DNA of 35,611 nt, from positions 1 to 35,611 of the forward strand of contig SOER01000036.1 in the NCBI GenBank assembly GCA_021646405.1, written 5' to 3'. The DNA comes from Candidatus Loosdrechtia aerotolerans. Lineage in GTDB: Bacteria > Planctomycetota > Brocadiia > Brocadiales > Brocadiaceae. The notes below the pieces were generated by a model. It saw only the letters and a list, made by a program, of their open reading frames with translations. It ran no database searches and had not been told where the DNA came from. A program made the position numbers and the translations under genes. Numbering within the stretch: the first letter of the stretch is position 1; every line of letters starts with the position of its first letter. Below are positions 16,395 through 24,504 of the stretch, in pieces.

Positions 16395-17200
16395 ATATAT
16401 CCTAACATAAATTATTAATTCACTACTCTCTCATAACTTCTCATAACTACACCATTCCGTCATCCACTCTCACTTCTTCCTTTCAAGTTTCTTCAGTAGC
16501 AATATGATCTATTATTTCTGGTGTATTTACAGCATTACAATGAGCATATGGGAATATAGTAGAGGTTATGGGGTCATGGGGTCATGGGTTATGGGATCAG
16601 TTATGGGGTCACAGTTATGAAAGTTATGAAAGTTATGGAAAGTTATGGGGTCACCCATTAGAAGGCTTGTCACCCATTAGAAGGCTTTTGTCAAGCGAAA
16701 AAAATTCTCCGTAGCAAAATATCACAGATTTTTTGCCTTATTAAATGAAATAACTCTACTATCCAATAAGCATTCATCCCAGGTACCGCACCCGTATTTT
16801 CAGGTTTTTTAGTTACGGATTATAAATCCGCACCAGTCACCCATCCGGATCCAGGCTCGTTCTGAATAAATTCAACACCGATTTTCGCAGCACCTAATGA
16901 TATAAGATTACTATGAATGATAACACTTATTTATACCGAAGAAAACCCTGTATTTTCAGGGAGTTATATACATTCCAACAATTAAGACAGGGCATGTATG
17001 TCTTATACAATATGACGTTTATAGATGAATATATTAAATGTTTAAACTTTCGTGTGATAATTCTAAACCTTGGGTATGACACAGTGACCATCTGTCGTAA
17101 GCCTTATGAATATTGCATGCCAGGCAATAATGTTCTTTTTGTTATTTTTTTGCTTTTTTATGAAGATCATGTTTTAATAATTTTATTCTTGATATTATCA
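16395..17200. repeat. Gene-poor region with short tandem repeats
   Basis: From about 16568 to 16662 there are runs of GGTTATGGGGTCATGG and AAGTTATG words. Two direct copies of GTCACCCATTAGAAGGCTT start at 16650 and 16669. The right part is AT-rich and contains the detached end of the YkgJ gene (17104-17200). A long open frame from 16913 into the transposase is not credible before 17225. Confidence 0.5.
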
Positions 17201-18975
17201 CCGTCATGTAGTATAAGATGTCTGATGCCTGATAGAAAATTCTTCCTCTACCCCAAATTTGACTGGCAACGCCGCTACGAAGCCCTGCGCTCCTCTTTTG
17301 TCGAGCGCCTGCCTGCCAGGATTGTGGCAGAGCGCTTTGGCTACAGTCTGGAATATATCCATCTCCTTCGGCACCAGTTCATATATGGGAAGATAGATTT
17401 CTCCGAGCCGGTTCCGGAGGGAATAACAAAGCGGCATACAGTCAATGCAGAAGTCCGCAAAAAGATAAGGCACTGGCGGGAGCAACGGCTGTCGGCAGGA
17501 GAAATCACCGAACTCCTGAGCGAGGATGGTACTGAAATCTCTGTGCGCACGGTTGAGAGGGTCCTTCGGGAAGAAGGCTTTCCCAGGCTGCCTCGCCGTA
17601 CAAGGCTTAAAACTGGATTCACGGTAAAAGGGGCCGAGGTGCCTGAACGCTCTGCCTCTGTCAACATTGGAGAATTAGAAGGCCAGACCTTTGAGTCCGA
17701 TTCTGCCGGGATATTTATCTTTTCTCCCTTCCTGGCAAAACTGGGTATCGGGGAAATAGCCCAGGCAGCAGGACTTCCTCAGACAAAGGCCATTCCTGCC
17801 AGGAGCTATCTGCTCTCCTTTCTTGCCCTGAAACTCCTTGGAACCGAACGATACGCCCATGTCAGTGATCATGCCTTTGATCCGGCCCTGGGAGTCTTCG
17901 CCGGCCTGAATGTGCTGCCCAAGTGCACCGCTCTGTCTACCTACTCATACTCCCTGGATGATGTTCACATCCTGCGCCTGCAGAAGGCATTTGTTAGCAA
18001 TGCTTCACGGATCGGCCTCTACGATGGCAGGTATGTTAATCTTGATTTCCACACTGTGCCGCATTTTGGAGAGGAATCCGTGCTGGAGGAGCACTGGGCC
18101 GGTGCCCGCAATAAAAGAATGAAAGGCGCCCTTACCCTCTTTGCCCAGGATGGGGAATCAAAGCTGATCCTGTATACGGATGCGGATATAAGGCGCAGTG
18201 AATCCGATGATCAGGTACTGGAATTTCTCTCCTTCTATAGGCACATACGCAGTGGCATAAGGCCGACACTGGTGTTTGATTCCAAGTTCACATCCTACCA
18301 GAAGCTCTCGGAACTCAACGCCAATCACAGGATAAAATTCATTACCCTCAGACGCCGTGGGAAAAATCTCATAGAGGAGGCCGAGGGGTTATCGCCGTGG
18401 AGACGCATTGAAATTCCTCATGTCAGGCGAAAGTATAAAAACCCCCAGGTGCATGAATCCATGATCACTCTGCGGGGATATGAGGGAAAGGTTCGCCAGG
18501 TAGTGCTTCGAGGAAATGGACGCGAGCATCCGGCGTTTCTGATCACCAATGACTTTGATATGCCGGTAGAGCTTGTCGTTGGCAACTACGCCCGGAGATG
18601 GCGTGTGGAGAACAGCATAGCCGAAGCTGTCAAGTTTTTTCATCTGAATGCCCTGTCATCGCCGATACTGGTGAAAGTCCATTTCGATGTAGTCATGACG
18701 ATGATTGCCGACACCCTGTATTCAATGCTTGCAAAGAAGCTACGTGGTTTTGAGGATTGTGATGCCCCTAAAATATACCGCCACTTTGTGCGTGGGAAGG
18801 GCACGATCTCTATCAGGAATCAGACAGTCACAGTAACATATCCCAGAAGGGTGCACAACCCTATCCTGAGAGGCGTGCAATGGGAACAACTGCCGGAAGC
18901 AGTGCCGGGCATGGACAATGCCAGGTTACATTTGAGATTTAAATAATGTCACCAATTCTTATATTTACGTGACGG
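17201..18975 (+). mobile_element. Insertion sequence, IS4/IS1634-like
   Basis: Imperfect terminal inverted repeats start CCGTCA(T/C)GTA and continue into TATAAGA (17201-17217 and the reverse at 18957-18975). The 1775-bp element has one gene that fills it. The flanks TTATCA and TTATAG agree at four of six bases, suggesting a 5-6 bp target duplication that has decayed or been misjudged. It interrupts the YkgJ-family gene. Its base composition is visibly richer in GC than the flanks, suggesting foreign origin. Confidence 0.75.
17225..18946 (+). CDS. DDE transposase, IS4/IS1634-like
   Basis: This 573-residue transposase moves the surrounding IS. It starts with a helix-turn-helix region (RIVAERFGYSLEYIHLLRHQF), then a linker with a second HTH-like part (SAGEITELLSEDGTEISVRTVERVL). 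The catalytic core has aspartates in LDFHTVPHF and LVFDSKFTSYQKL and the glutamate in the YARRWRVENSIAEAVKFF motif, the Y-(2)-R-(3)-E signature of IS4-type enzymes. The ATG at 17225 lies 24 nt inside the left terminal repeat. The open frame extends upstream to 16913, but that part is AT-rich, lies outside the IS and looks non-coding. The gene appears intact. Confidence 0.85.
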   Translation: MPDRKFFLYPKFDWQRRYEALRSSFVERLPARIVAERFGYSLEYIHLLRHQFIYGKIDFSEPVPEGITKRHTVNAEVRKKIRHWREQRLSAGEITELLSEDGTEISVRTVERVLREEGFPRLPRRTRLKTGFTVKGAEVPERSASVNIGELEGQTFESDSAGIFIFSPFLAKLGIGEIAQAAGLPQTKAIPARSYLLSFLALKLLGTERYAHVSDHAFDPALGVFAGLNVLPKCTALSTYSYSLDDVHILRLQKAFVSNASRIGLYDGRYVNLDFHTVPHFGEESVLEEHWAGARNKRMKGALTLFAQDGESKLILYTDADIRRSESDDQVLEFLSFYRHIRSGIRPTLVFDSKFTSYQKLSELNANHRIKFITLRRRGKNLIEEAEGLSPWRRIEIPHVRRKYKNPQVHESMITLRGYEGKVRQVVLRGNGREHPAFLITNDFDMPVELVVGNYARRWRVENSIAEAVKFFHLNALSSPILVKVHFDVVMTMIADTLYSMLAKKLRGFEDCDAPKIYRHFVRGKGTISIRNQTVTVTYPRRVHNPILRGVQWEQLPEAVPGMDNARLHLRFK

Positions 18976-19309
18976 TTATAGCTTTGCGAAAATCGGTGTT
19001 TATTGTCAAGTTTAAATAAAAGGGATACAGACGGCAGGAAATGGGGCGGTGCGTATGAATAAAACATCTTATCCCGTCGGTAAAGTTGCATGTACTGCCT
19101 ATAATTTCAAGCGTTCCTCCAGGTAATTTAAGTCTTTCATTGCATATCTGTTTACCGCTTCGCTTCAAAATAAATTCATCCTCGTAGGGTAATAATACAG
19201 ATAATGGTTTTTGCTCACACCGGCCATCACATTTCTCTATGCAAGGCATGAATCCAAAATTTGCTGCATAAATTTCATCATAAATTTTAAATAATTTTAA
19301 TTTATCCAT
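18965..19309 (-). pseudogene. YkgJ-family Cys-cluster protein, cut by the IS
   Basis: YkgJ-family proteins are small cytoplasmic proteins thought to bind zinc or iron through conserved cysteines; their role is unknown. Visible are CIEKCDGRC near residue 23, a CNFTDGIRCFIH segment and the RPISCRLYPFYLN signature. The present frame ends inside the IS terminal repeat, so its last residues are not native. If the IS and one 6-bp target copy are removed, the frame continues in register on the left side (17200 down to a stop at 17104) for about 33 codons rich in lysine. This supports IS disruption. The start (MDKLKLF) lies next to the attL repeat at 19313, so its promoter is also disturbed. Confidence 0.7.
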
Positions 19310-19312
19310 ATT

Positions 19313-19333
19313 TTTAATAAGTATAAATTATTT
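19313..19333. repeat. Candidate attL
   Basis: This 21-bp AT-rich sequence matches 27387-27407 at 20 of 21 positions in direct orientation; the shared core is GTATAAATTATTT. It lies 4 nt upstream of the YkgJ start and 314 bp before the first element gene. Confidence 0.6.
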
Positions 19334-19468
19334 CAAGGCTTTTTTTAGGTGTTTTTATGATTTCTCGCATGTTCCTGTTTCTTTTGATTCTACCAGCAAT
19401 CATGAGGCTTTCAAAGGAATTTAATCCTTGTTTGTTTTTATCAGTTTTGGTATGTTTCTATGACAGAC

Positions 19469-19489
19469 TACGACATAAGTACGACATAA
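19469..19489. repeat. Candidate integrase arm site, left
   Basis: Two direct ACGACATAA units (19470 and 19481) form a block that matches 27314-27333 at 16 of 20 positions. The two blocks lie just inside the candidate att repeats, the position of arm-type integrase or excisionase binding sites. Confidence 0.4.
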
Positions 19490-19554
19490 AAGGGAAGTAA
19501 ACCGATTACTTACCCTGGGGGATACTGTCAGTGGCAGTACCCTTTTAAACATAA

Positions 19555-19615
19555 TCAAGAGCTAGCTTGACGAGGCGAAGAGCCGCTTTCCTGGGCGGCC
19601 CGCTCTTGACTTTTT
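19555..19615 (+). terminator. Large hairpin with T-run before first element gene
   Basis: Outer arms TCAAGAGC (19555-19562) and GCTCTTGA (19602-19609) are followed by CTTTTT. An inner stem GCCGC/GCGGC sits at 19582-19599. A smaller hairpin precedes it at 19519-19542. It could insulate the element from outside transcription or end a short leader RNA; the first gene begins 31 nt later. The 19334-19554 stretch holds no gene. Confidence 0.6.
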
Positions 19616-19646
19616 CACCAGGAGTCATTTTTTCAGGAGAAATGAC

Positions 19647-20336
19647 ATGAATGAAAGCACAATTCCGGGGCGCGATAGATTACAGGCTTTGCTCAGGATT
19701 CCACAATTCAAAGAGGACCTTAACAAAGTAGCCTCAGGCACTCAAAAACAAAAAGCGAAGCTGAAGCGATTATTTACCAGCAAATACAATGTTACTTATG
19801 AATTGGCACGGCATTTAGCGGGTGGGGAGCCTTCTTTGCTGGGAGAGAACAGGCAGTTTCTTAATAATATATTCAACGGTGGTCCCGTCGAAATCATACC
19901 ATCATGGATGGCTTTAGAGGCAGCAGAGCCCTATATTCCCGAATCACACATTTATAATTTAAGAGAAGAACGGTACCTTACAATCAACATCGACTTATCA
20001 AAAAACAGATCTGAAATTTTATCGCAAGTTGAGAGCATAATTGACTCCGCAGCAGCCCATAACAAGGAAAACTTAGAAGCGTTTCAGTATTTCAATGAAA
20101 ACCGGGGAACGCAAAAGGATTTTCGATTTTCGATATGGACGGTATATGACTTATGTTCCGAGAAGAAAACTCCAAACTTTACTCAGGTTGCCAGATCCTT
20201 GTCTGGAAGGACAGGGCAGGCGCGAGATGATCAACAATTGTCAGCATGCCTGAAAGCTGTTAAAAGAGCTTATAGACGGGCATGCCAAATTATGACATGC
20301 GTAAAAACAGAAATAAACAAAGAGGTGGACGTGTAA
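19647..20336 (+). CDS. Unknown element protein, first gene
   Basis: I do not recognise this 229-residue protein. It is soluble, with no signal peptide or membrane segment. The N-terminal part is basic (QKQKAKLKRLFTSKYNV, about residues 33-49). The C-terminal quarter, from NFTQVARSLSGRTGQARDDQQLSACLKAVKRAYRRA, looks like a helical module that could bind DNA. TCAGGAGA lies 7 nt before the ATG. It stands between two terminators (19555-19615 and 20385-20427), so it appears to be its own transcription unit. Its place at the left edge of the element, apart from the replication block, would fit a regulator or initiator, but nothing proves this. Confidence 0.65.
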   Translation: MNESTIPGRDRLQALLRIPQFKEDLNKVASGTQKQKAKLKRLFTSKYNVTYELARHLAGGEPSLLGENRQFLNNIFNGGPVEIIPSWMALEAAEPYIPESHIYNLREERYLTINIDLSKNRSEILSQVESIIDSAAAHNKENLEAFQYFNENRGTQKDFRFSIWTVYDLCSEKKTPNFTQVARSLSGRTGQARDDQQLSACLKAVKRAYRRACQIMTCVKTEINKEVDV

Positions 20337-20384
20337 AAAGTTTTTATAGCGGGTATCGTTAAATTTTTACTTAACACTATAATA

Positions 20385-20427
20385 AACCCTCATGATCAGC
20401 AATGAAGCTGGTTTTGAGGGTTTTTTT
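20385..20427 (+). terminator. Intrinsic terminator after the first element gene
   Basis: AACCCTCA (20385-20392) pairs with TGAGGGTT, with an inner CAGC/GCTG stem, followed by a run of seven T. It lies about 50 nt after the stop at 20336. Confidence 0.8.
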
Positions 20428-20458
20428 ATTTTCATAAATATTTTTGGAGGTATTTTGA

Positions 20459-20620
20459 ATGAGTGAACCGTGTAAGTTGTTTAGTGTGGTGATACCGTTT
20501 GAAAGGTACAAACAGTTAAAGACGATTGCAAAAGAAAACGATGTGTCGCTAGGAAAAACAATTCGTATTGCCATTGATTCGTTTCTAGATCAAAAGCCAA
20601 AGACCGAAACAAAAGGTTAA
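20459..20620 (+). CDS. Small ribbon-helix-helix-like protein
   Basis: The 53-residue frame reads MSEPCKLFSVVIPFERYKQL then KTIAKENDVSLGKTIRIAID. A short strand (LFSVVIPFE) followed by two helices with SLGKTIRIAI between them is the pattern of CopG/Arc-type ribbon-helix-helix regulators, which bind DNA as dimers. TTTTGGAGG lies about 8 nt before the ATG, a strong ribosome site. It opens the block after the terminator at 20427, and the primase-like gene starts 8 nt after its stop. It may autoregulate the replication genes. The family call rests on pattern only. Confidence 0.65.
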   Translation: MSEPCKLFSVVIPFERYKQLKTIAKENDVSLGKTIRIAIDSFLDQKPKTETKG

Positions 20621-20628
20621 ACCCAAAC

Positions 20629-21171
20629 ATGTCAATACTACCACAAAAACCAGATATTGTTTCTATTCTTGAAAAAGAAGGAATTGAGCTACGGCAGAGA
20701 GGCCGTCATTTTTGGGCGTGTTGTCCTTTGCATGCCGAGAACACGCCGTCTTTTTGTGTAGATCCCAGAAGGCAACGATTTAAATGTTTTGGTTGTCAGG
20801 CTTCAGGGGATGTTATTGATTTCATCCGGAGATCCAAAGGGTTTTCGTTTGGCCAGGCATTGCAACATTTGGGGCTTGACGGTAGTTGTGATAAGCCGTC
20901 AAAACTTGAATCTGAGGAAATGAGGTATCGCAAATTGGTAAAAGCTTTCAATCGTTGGATAGACTCATATACGAAAGAATGCTGTGACCTTGTAAGGATA
21001 TCACGCCAAATTAATGCAACAATCAAAACACCAGAAATGCTAGACATGCCAGAAATCGAAAATATCTACCTAATTCGTGACATAGCAGTATATCACTTAT
21101 CTGTTCTGGAAAGCGATGACATGGAATCGAAACTCAACATCTGGAGGGAGATTACCAGGGATGAGACATAA
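20629..21171 (+). CDS. CHC2 zinc-finger primase-like protein
   Basis: The first 90 residues are a clear CHC2 zinc finger of DnaG-type primases: WACCPLHAENTPSFCV, then RFKCFGCQASGDVIDFI, with C-x2-H...C-x2-C metal ligands. In primases this finger recognises the template start site. The rest of the 180-residue protein is helical and lacks the TOPRIM catalytic domain, so on its own it should not make primers. It probably works with the DUF3987 protein, which it overlaps by 11 bp. Similar split zinc-finger plus DUF3987 arrangements are frequent in prophages and integrative elements. The ATG has no strong Shine-Dalgarno but follows the RHH gene by 8 nt. Confidence 0.85.
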   Translation: MSILPQKPDIVSILEKEGIELRQRGRHFWACCPLHAENTPSFCVDPRRQRFKCFGCQASGDVIDFIRRSKGFSFGQALQHLGLDGSCDKPSKLESEEMRYRKLVKAFNRWIDSYTKECCDLVRISRQINATIKTPEMLDMPEIENIYLIRDIAVYHLSVLESDDMESKLNIWREITRDET

Positions 21172-22747
21172 AGGCATAAATTTAGGAGATCCACTTCTAG
21201 GACTTTCGCAGGAAGAGGCGGCACGGTTATTAGATGATTACGGAACGAAAGCGACACCTACACAACAAGGACCGAGGGAGGACTTATTGTCTACCAAAGA
21301 ATATCCTTTACATGTTTTTCCCGAACAACTCCGGGATCTTATTAAAAGTTTTGCCCATTCCTTTACGGTTAGCGAGGAAGTTGTCGGGACCGTTGCTGCC
21401 ACTATCTTAAGTTCAAGTATTGGTAATTCTATCGAGGTTTGTGTAAAAAACGATTACGCAGTCAGACCGTTTCTATGGGCGGTTTTAATTATGCCTTCCG
21501 GTAGCACAAAATCGCCGCTTATTAATAAATTGTCTGGGCCCGTAAAACAAATGCAGGGTGTAAAGTTTTTCGAGTACACGGAAAAGATGAAAGAATATGA
21601 TCGGTTGGTTGACGTTTATAAAAGTTCACAGAAGGGCAAGAGGAACTTTCTTGAGAACCCTGCGGAAAAACCTGAAATGCCTACCCTTGCGCATTTTTAC
21701 GTAAGCGATATTACCCTGGAGTCTTTAATGGATGTTTTTGAATCGCAACAACGAGGTGTCTTGTCTTACCAGGATGAACTCTCAGGGCTTATTAAAGGTT
21801 TGGACCAGTATAAAAAAAGTGGGAACGACCGACAGAGGTATCTTGAGATATTTAATTGTGCACCAATGAAGATAGACAGGAAGGGGCGACAGCGTTTTGT
21901 ACCTAATACAGGTATAGGCATTATCGGGGGGATTCAGCCGGAAATCTTACCCAGCGTTTTCGGATCTGAGAGTTTTTCCGATGGGCTTCTGCCTAGATTT
22001 ATCTTTTGTTATCCGGAAGTTTACCCAAAGACATGGGTCAAAGAAAGTGTGCCTGAATCACTTATAAGCTACTGGGAGTACCTTGTAAGCTGGTGCTATG
22101 AAATACCGGTGAATTACAACGCGTATGGAGGACTTGTACCGCAAAAGCTGATATTCAGCACTGAGGGTATGAACGTTTGGGAGGATTTCTATAATAGATA
22201 CAGTAGTCTAGAGGTGAAATTGTCCAGCAAGAAGGGTTCAGTGTTTATACCAAAATTGCATTTATATTGTGCTAAGTTTGCGGGGGTTTTACACGTTCTT
22301 AATAGTTTGGAATCAGGCCATATACCGCCAGTGATTAACGAAAAATCCGTAAGGGGGGCGGTTGATCTTGCCGACTACTACCTGGGGCAAGTGGGTAAAC
22401 TTCTCAGGCTGTACGGAAGTGACGATTGTGACGATTGTGACGCAAGTGAGCATGATATAAGAGTAATAAATGTAATTTATAATTTAAGGAATGAAGTGAA
22501 AAAAGGGAGGCTAAATATAAATAGTATAGTAGAGGAATACAATAATAATATAGATAGTCAATTACATTTAGATAATAAGATTATCAGTAATATTATTAGT
22601 AAAAATTTAAATTTATCTACTATACATAGTAATGCTGGTTCTCTCTTATTATGGGAATCTAATAAATTACAGAATTTATTTCTTAAGCATGTACCCTCAC
22701 TATCGTCACTATCGTCACTATCGTCACAAAATGGGGATAAGGTTTAA
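21161..22747 (+). CDS. DUF3987 ATPase/replication protein
   Basis: This 528-residue protein belongs to DUF3987, a P-loop family common in phages and mobile elements beside primase zinc fingers and probably acting as the replicative helicase-like ATPase. A Walker A-like loop reads MPSGSTKSP near residue 115, and a Walker B-like segment reads VLSYQDELSGLI near residue 205. The rest, including LRFIFCYPE-like and AGVLHVLNSLE segments, is intact. The frame opens at 21116, but the ATG at 21161, with GGAGGGA upstream, gives a better start and an 11-bp overlap with the primase gene. The last 110 codons are AT-rich and low-complexity and contain two sets of 9-bp repeats (22419-22442, 22698-22727), possibly an origin. 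Confidence 0.82.
   Translation: MRHKGINLGDPLLGLSQEEAARLLDDYGTKATPTQQGPREDLLSTKEYPLHVFPEQLRDLIKSFAHSFTVSEEVVGTVAATILSSSIGNSIEVCVKNDYAVRPFLWAVLIMPSGSTKSPLINKLSGPVKQMQGVKFFEYTEKMKEYDRLVDVYKSSQKGKRNFLENPAEKPEMPTLAHFYVSDITLESLMDVFESQQRGVLSYQDELSGLIKGLDQYKKSGNDRQRYLEIFNCAPMKIDRKGRQRFVPNTGIGIIGGIQPEILPSVFGSESFSDGLLPRFIFCYPEVYPKTWVKESVPESLISYWEYLVSWCYEIPVNYNAYGGLVPQKLIFSTEGMNVWEDFYNRYSSLEVKLSSKKGSVFIPKLHLYCAKFAGVLHVLNSLESGHIPPVINEKSVRGAVDLADYYLGQVGKLLRLYGSDDCDDCDASEHDIRVINVIYNLRNEVKKGRLNINSIVEEYNNNIDSQLHLDNKIISNIISKNLNLSTIHSNAGSLLLWESNKLQNLFLKHVPSLSSLSSLSSQNGDKV
22419..22727. repeat. Iteron-like repeats around AT-rich core (possible origin)
   Basis: GTGACGATT occurs twice plus a partial third at 22419-22442. 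The complement, TATCGTCAC, occurs three times at 22701-22727, so the sets point at each other. Between them lie about 250 bp that are strongly AT-rich. Direct iterons beside an AT-rich unwinding zone within a replication gene is the layout of many plasmid and satellite origins. The repeats also encode DDCDD and SLSSLSS tracts, so protein-level low complexity is the alternative. Confidence 0.45.
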
Positions 22748-22790
22748 TTCCGGTTACTCTAATTAATCACTTTTTTACGGAGGAAATGAA

Positions 22791-23348
22791 ATGCCAGAAA
22801 AAGCAATAAAACCAGCAATTGCAGAATTAAAAGCAGTACAAAGCCGGGTCCAAGAGGAGCAAAGCAAACTTGCGGTCCTGGACACAAAAGCCAAAGAAAC
22901 ACAAGCCAAAATCGATGCCCTACAAGTGGAGTTGTCGCAGATAAAACCACACACACCAGAACAACTTGAACAGATGATCTTGGATGACTTACAGACCGAC
23001 AACCATATACGCAAGCCAGATGTGATAAAAGGCGAAATTAAGACGCTTTCGGAGAAGCTGGGCGAGATTCGACAGGTTAAGGCCCGTGTTGTGGAACGCT
23101 TGACAGAGTTGAACGCTTCAGAAATGACTTTAGAAAGAAAGGTGTGGGCGGCAATCGCCGGTAAACTTTCCAGAGAGTTAGAAACACACATTGGTGACCG
23201 GGTAAAGCTGTTGTGGGGCTGCGTTCATCGTATGCAAAACTACCACCATTTTCCAGAACTTCCTGAGGTGCTCAAGTGTTTGAAACGCCCCATTGCGGCG
23301 GAGGCACAACTGCTGGCAGCGAAAATACGAGAAAAATACGGATTTTAA
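22791..23348 (+). CDS. Coiled-coil element protein
   Basis: Not recognised. The first 120 of 185 residues are a long coiled coil rich in Ala, Glu, Lys and Gln (AELKAVQSRVQEEQSKL, TKAKETQAKIDALQVEL, EIKTLSEKLGEIRQVKARV). The C-terminal part (LLWGCVHRMQNYHHFPELP and on) is compact and ends in an Ala-rich helix. No membrane segment is seen. TACGGAGG lies 8 nt before the ATG. It follows DUF3987 by 43 nt and is followed by another small helical protein. It might be a scaffold or partner of the replication proteins, but there is no direct evidence. Confidence 0.7.
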   Translation: MPEKAIKPAIAELKAVQSRVQEEQSKLAVLDTKAKETQAKIDALQVELSQIKPHTPEQLEQMILDDLQTDNHIRKPDVIKGEIKTLSEKLGEIRQVKARVVERLTELNASEMTLERKVWAAIAGKLSRELETHIGDRVKLLWGCVHRMQNYHHFPELPEVLKCLKRPIAAEAQLLAAKIREKYGF

Positions 23349-23377
23349 TTTATCACTTTTTTCAAAGGAGGCAGCAC

Positions 23378-23767
23378 ATGAGTTTGACTCTGGAACAATA
23401 CGAGAAGATGCAAATCGACACAAAGGCAATTGACGCCAAGAAACAATCGAGAATCTTGTGTACTGAAGATCTCAGAAGACGTGAGAGGCTTCTCCGGCTG
23501 ACCGGCAAAGGGAAACCTTCATATTTTTTTTTGAAGCAATATATGAAAGATAACGGGCCGTCCGCAGACAGCGAGGAAAGGTTGAGGGCTGAAGCGTTCA
23601 AACGAGCGGACGAACAACGGCAAAAAGAAAAAAAGAAAAAAGAGGCAGAGGAGAAGCGAAGGTTAGATCTTTTAGCGAGTAGCATCTACGACCTGGCCGT
23701 TGGAACGCACGCACAAAGGTTAGCAACGGTGAGACGAGCGTTTGGCTTAAAGGACATATCAGTATGA
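23378..23767 (+). CDS. Small charged helical protein
   Basis: Not recognised. The 129-residue protein is helical and highly charged; a stretch of about 35 residues from ERLRAEAFKRADEQRQ to KKKKEAEEKRR is a lysine/glutamate helix, and the tail ends HAQRLATVRRAFGLKDISV. The frame is open from 23276, but AAAGGAGG lies 7 nt before the ATG at 23378, which fixes the start. It ends in a 4-bp overlap with the next gene, so the two are translationally coupled. Confidence 0.7.
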   Translation: MSLTLEQYEKMQIDTKAIDAKKQSRILCTEDLRRRERLLRLTGKGKPSYFFLKQYMKDNGPSADSEERLRAEAFKRADEQRQKEKKKKEAEEKRRLDLLASSIYDLAVGTHAQRLATVRRAFGLKDISV

Positions 23768-24093
23768 GAACCTGCGGCGATTGTCTCTTTATGCGGGCAA
23801 AGATCCCAGTGAGTATTGACGGAAGGATCCTTTACCGGAAAGCGAAAGCCTCTTGTGTGAAAGGGCAGATCCGGAATAATCAGGGGAATCAGATTCAGTT
23901 TAACGATTCGCAACGACGCTTAATGCATCGGGAATATAACGATGTCTACATATATAAACACTGGATGCGAGCTGCCAGCTGCCACCATTACAACGATAGC
24001 GATATCGGCCAGCTTGACTTTGGGTCCTTCCAGGAGGAAAAGGGTTCGGGTAATAGCACGCCGCAGGAAACATCTAGTGACAGAAATTTTTAA
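23764..24093 (+). CDS. Small cysteine-containing protein
   Basis: Not recognised. The 109-residue protein starts MRTCGDCLFMRAK, with further cysteines in KASCVKGQI and AASCHHYND, a set of four Cys plus adjacent His residues that could bind zinc. It resembles the small zinc-ribbon proteins of prophage regions in spacing only. ATGA overlap with the upstream gene implies coupled translation. The tail (about 35 residues) is Gly/Ser/Gln-rich and probably disordered. Confidence 0.65.
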   Translation: MRTCGDCLFMRAKIPVSIDGRILYRKAKASCVKGQIRNNQGNQIQFNDSQRRLMHREYNDVYIYKHWMRAASCHHYNDSDIGQLDFGSFQEEKGSGNSTPQETSSDRNF

Positions 24094-24114
24094 ACTATTT
24101 TACTTAGGAGGGTT

Positions 24115-24492
24115 ATGACAATGCTAAATCGGGATGAATTGGCCGGGAAGTTTGGAATCTCTCAGACGGTTATATCGAAATACTTAAAGCAGGGCCTACC
24201 GAATACCAGGAAAGGCAAAAATATTTTCTTTGGCGATGACGCAATTCAGTGGATAGAGCAAAATTCTTACAAGTTTATGACAGAAATAGAGGATGAGGAT
24301 CCGGACGAGGAAGATCCAATTCCGTTTATGAAGATACCTGGAGAAGGGCCTTCAAAATTTCTGTTACTTTGTCTTGATAACGATTATGTGAGAGATGGTG
24401 AAATTGTTTTGTCAGAAAAGGGGCACGAAAGTATTCTGCGATTTGCGAAAGCGTTACAGGAAGATTTAGACAACGGCGAGTCTAACAGCTGA
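24115..24492 (+). CDS. HTH protein, possibly Nu1/terminase-small-like
   Basis: The first 50 of 125 residues form a winged or MerR-like helix-turn-helix: LNRDELAGKFGISQTVISKYL, KQGLPNTRKGKNIFFGDDA, IQWIEQN. This resembles the DNA-binding domain of phage Nu1-type small terminase subunits and some excisionases. An acidic linker (EIEDEDPDEEDPIPFM) and a C-terminal helical segment follow. A small terminase with no large subunit nearby would fit a satellite that diverts helper packaging, but simple regulation is equally possible. GGAGGG lies 5 nt before the first ATG; a second ATG two codons on is an alternative start. A 12-bp hairpin follows the gene. Confidence 0.6.
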   Translation: MTMLNRDELAGKFGISQTVISKYLKQGLPNTRKGKNIFFGDDAIQWIEQNSYKFMTEIEDEDPDEEDPIPFMKIPGEGPSKFLLLCLDNDYVRDGEIVLSEKGHESILRFAKALQEDLDNGESNS

Positions 24493-24504
24493 AAATCATT
24501 AACA

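Noticed and set aside
16913-17224. 104-residue N-terminal extension of the transposase
   Set aside because: It precedes the IS terminal repeat, is AT-rich unlike the rest, and includes the antisense of the YkgJ tail.
22698-22727. Short tandem repeat that could suggest a CRISPR array
   Set aside because: Units are 9 bp with no spacers and lie inside a coding frame.
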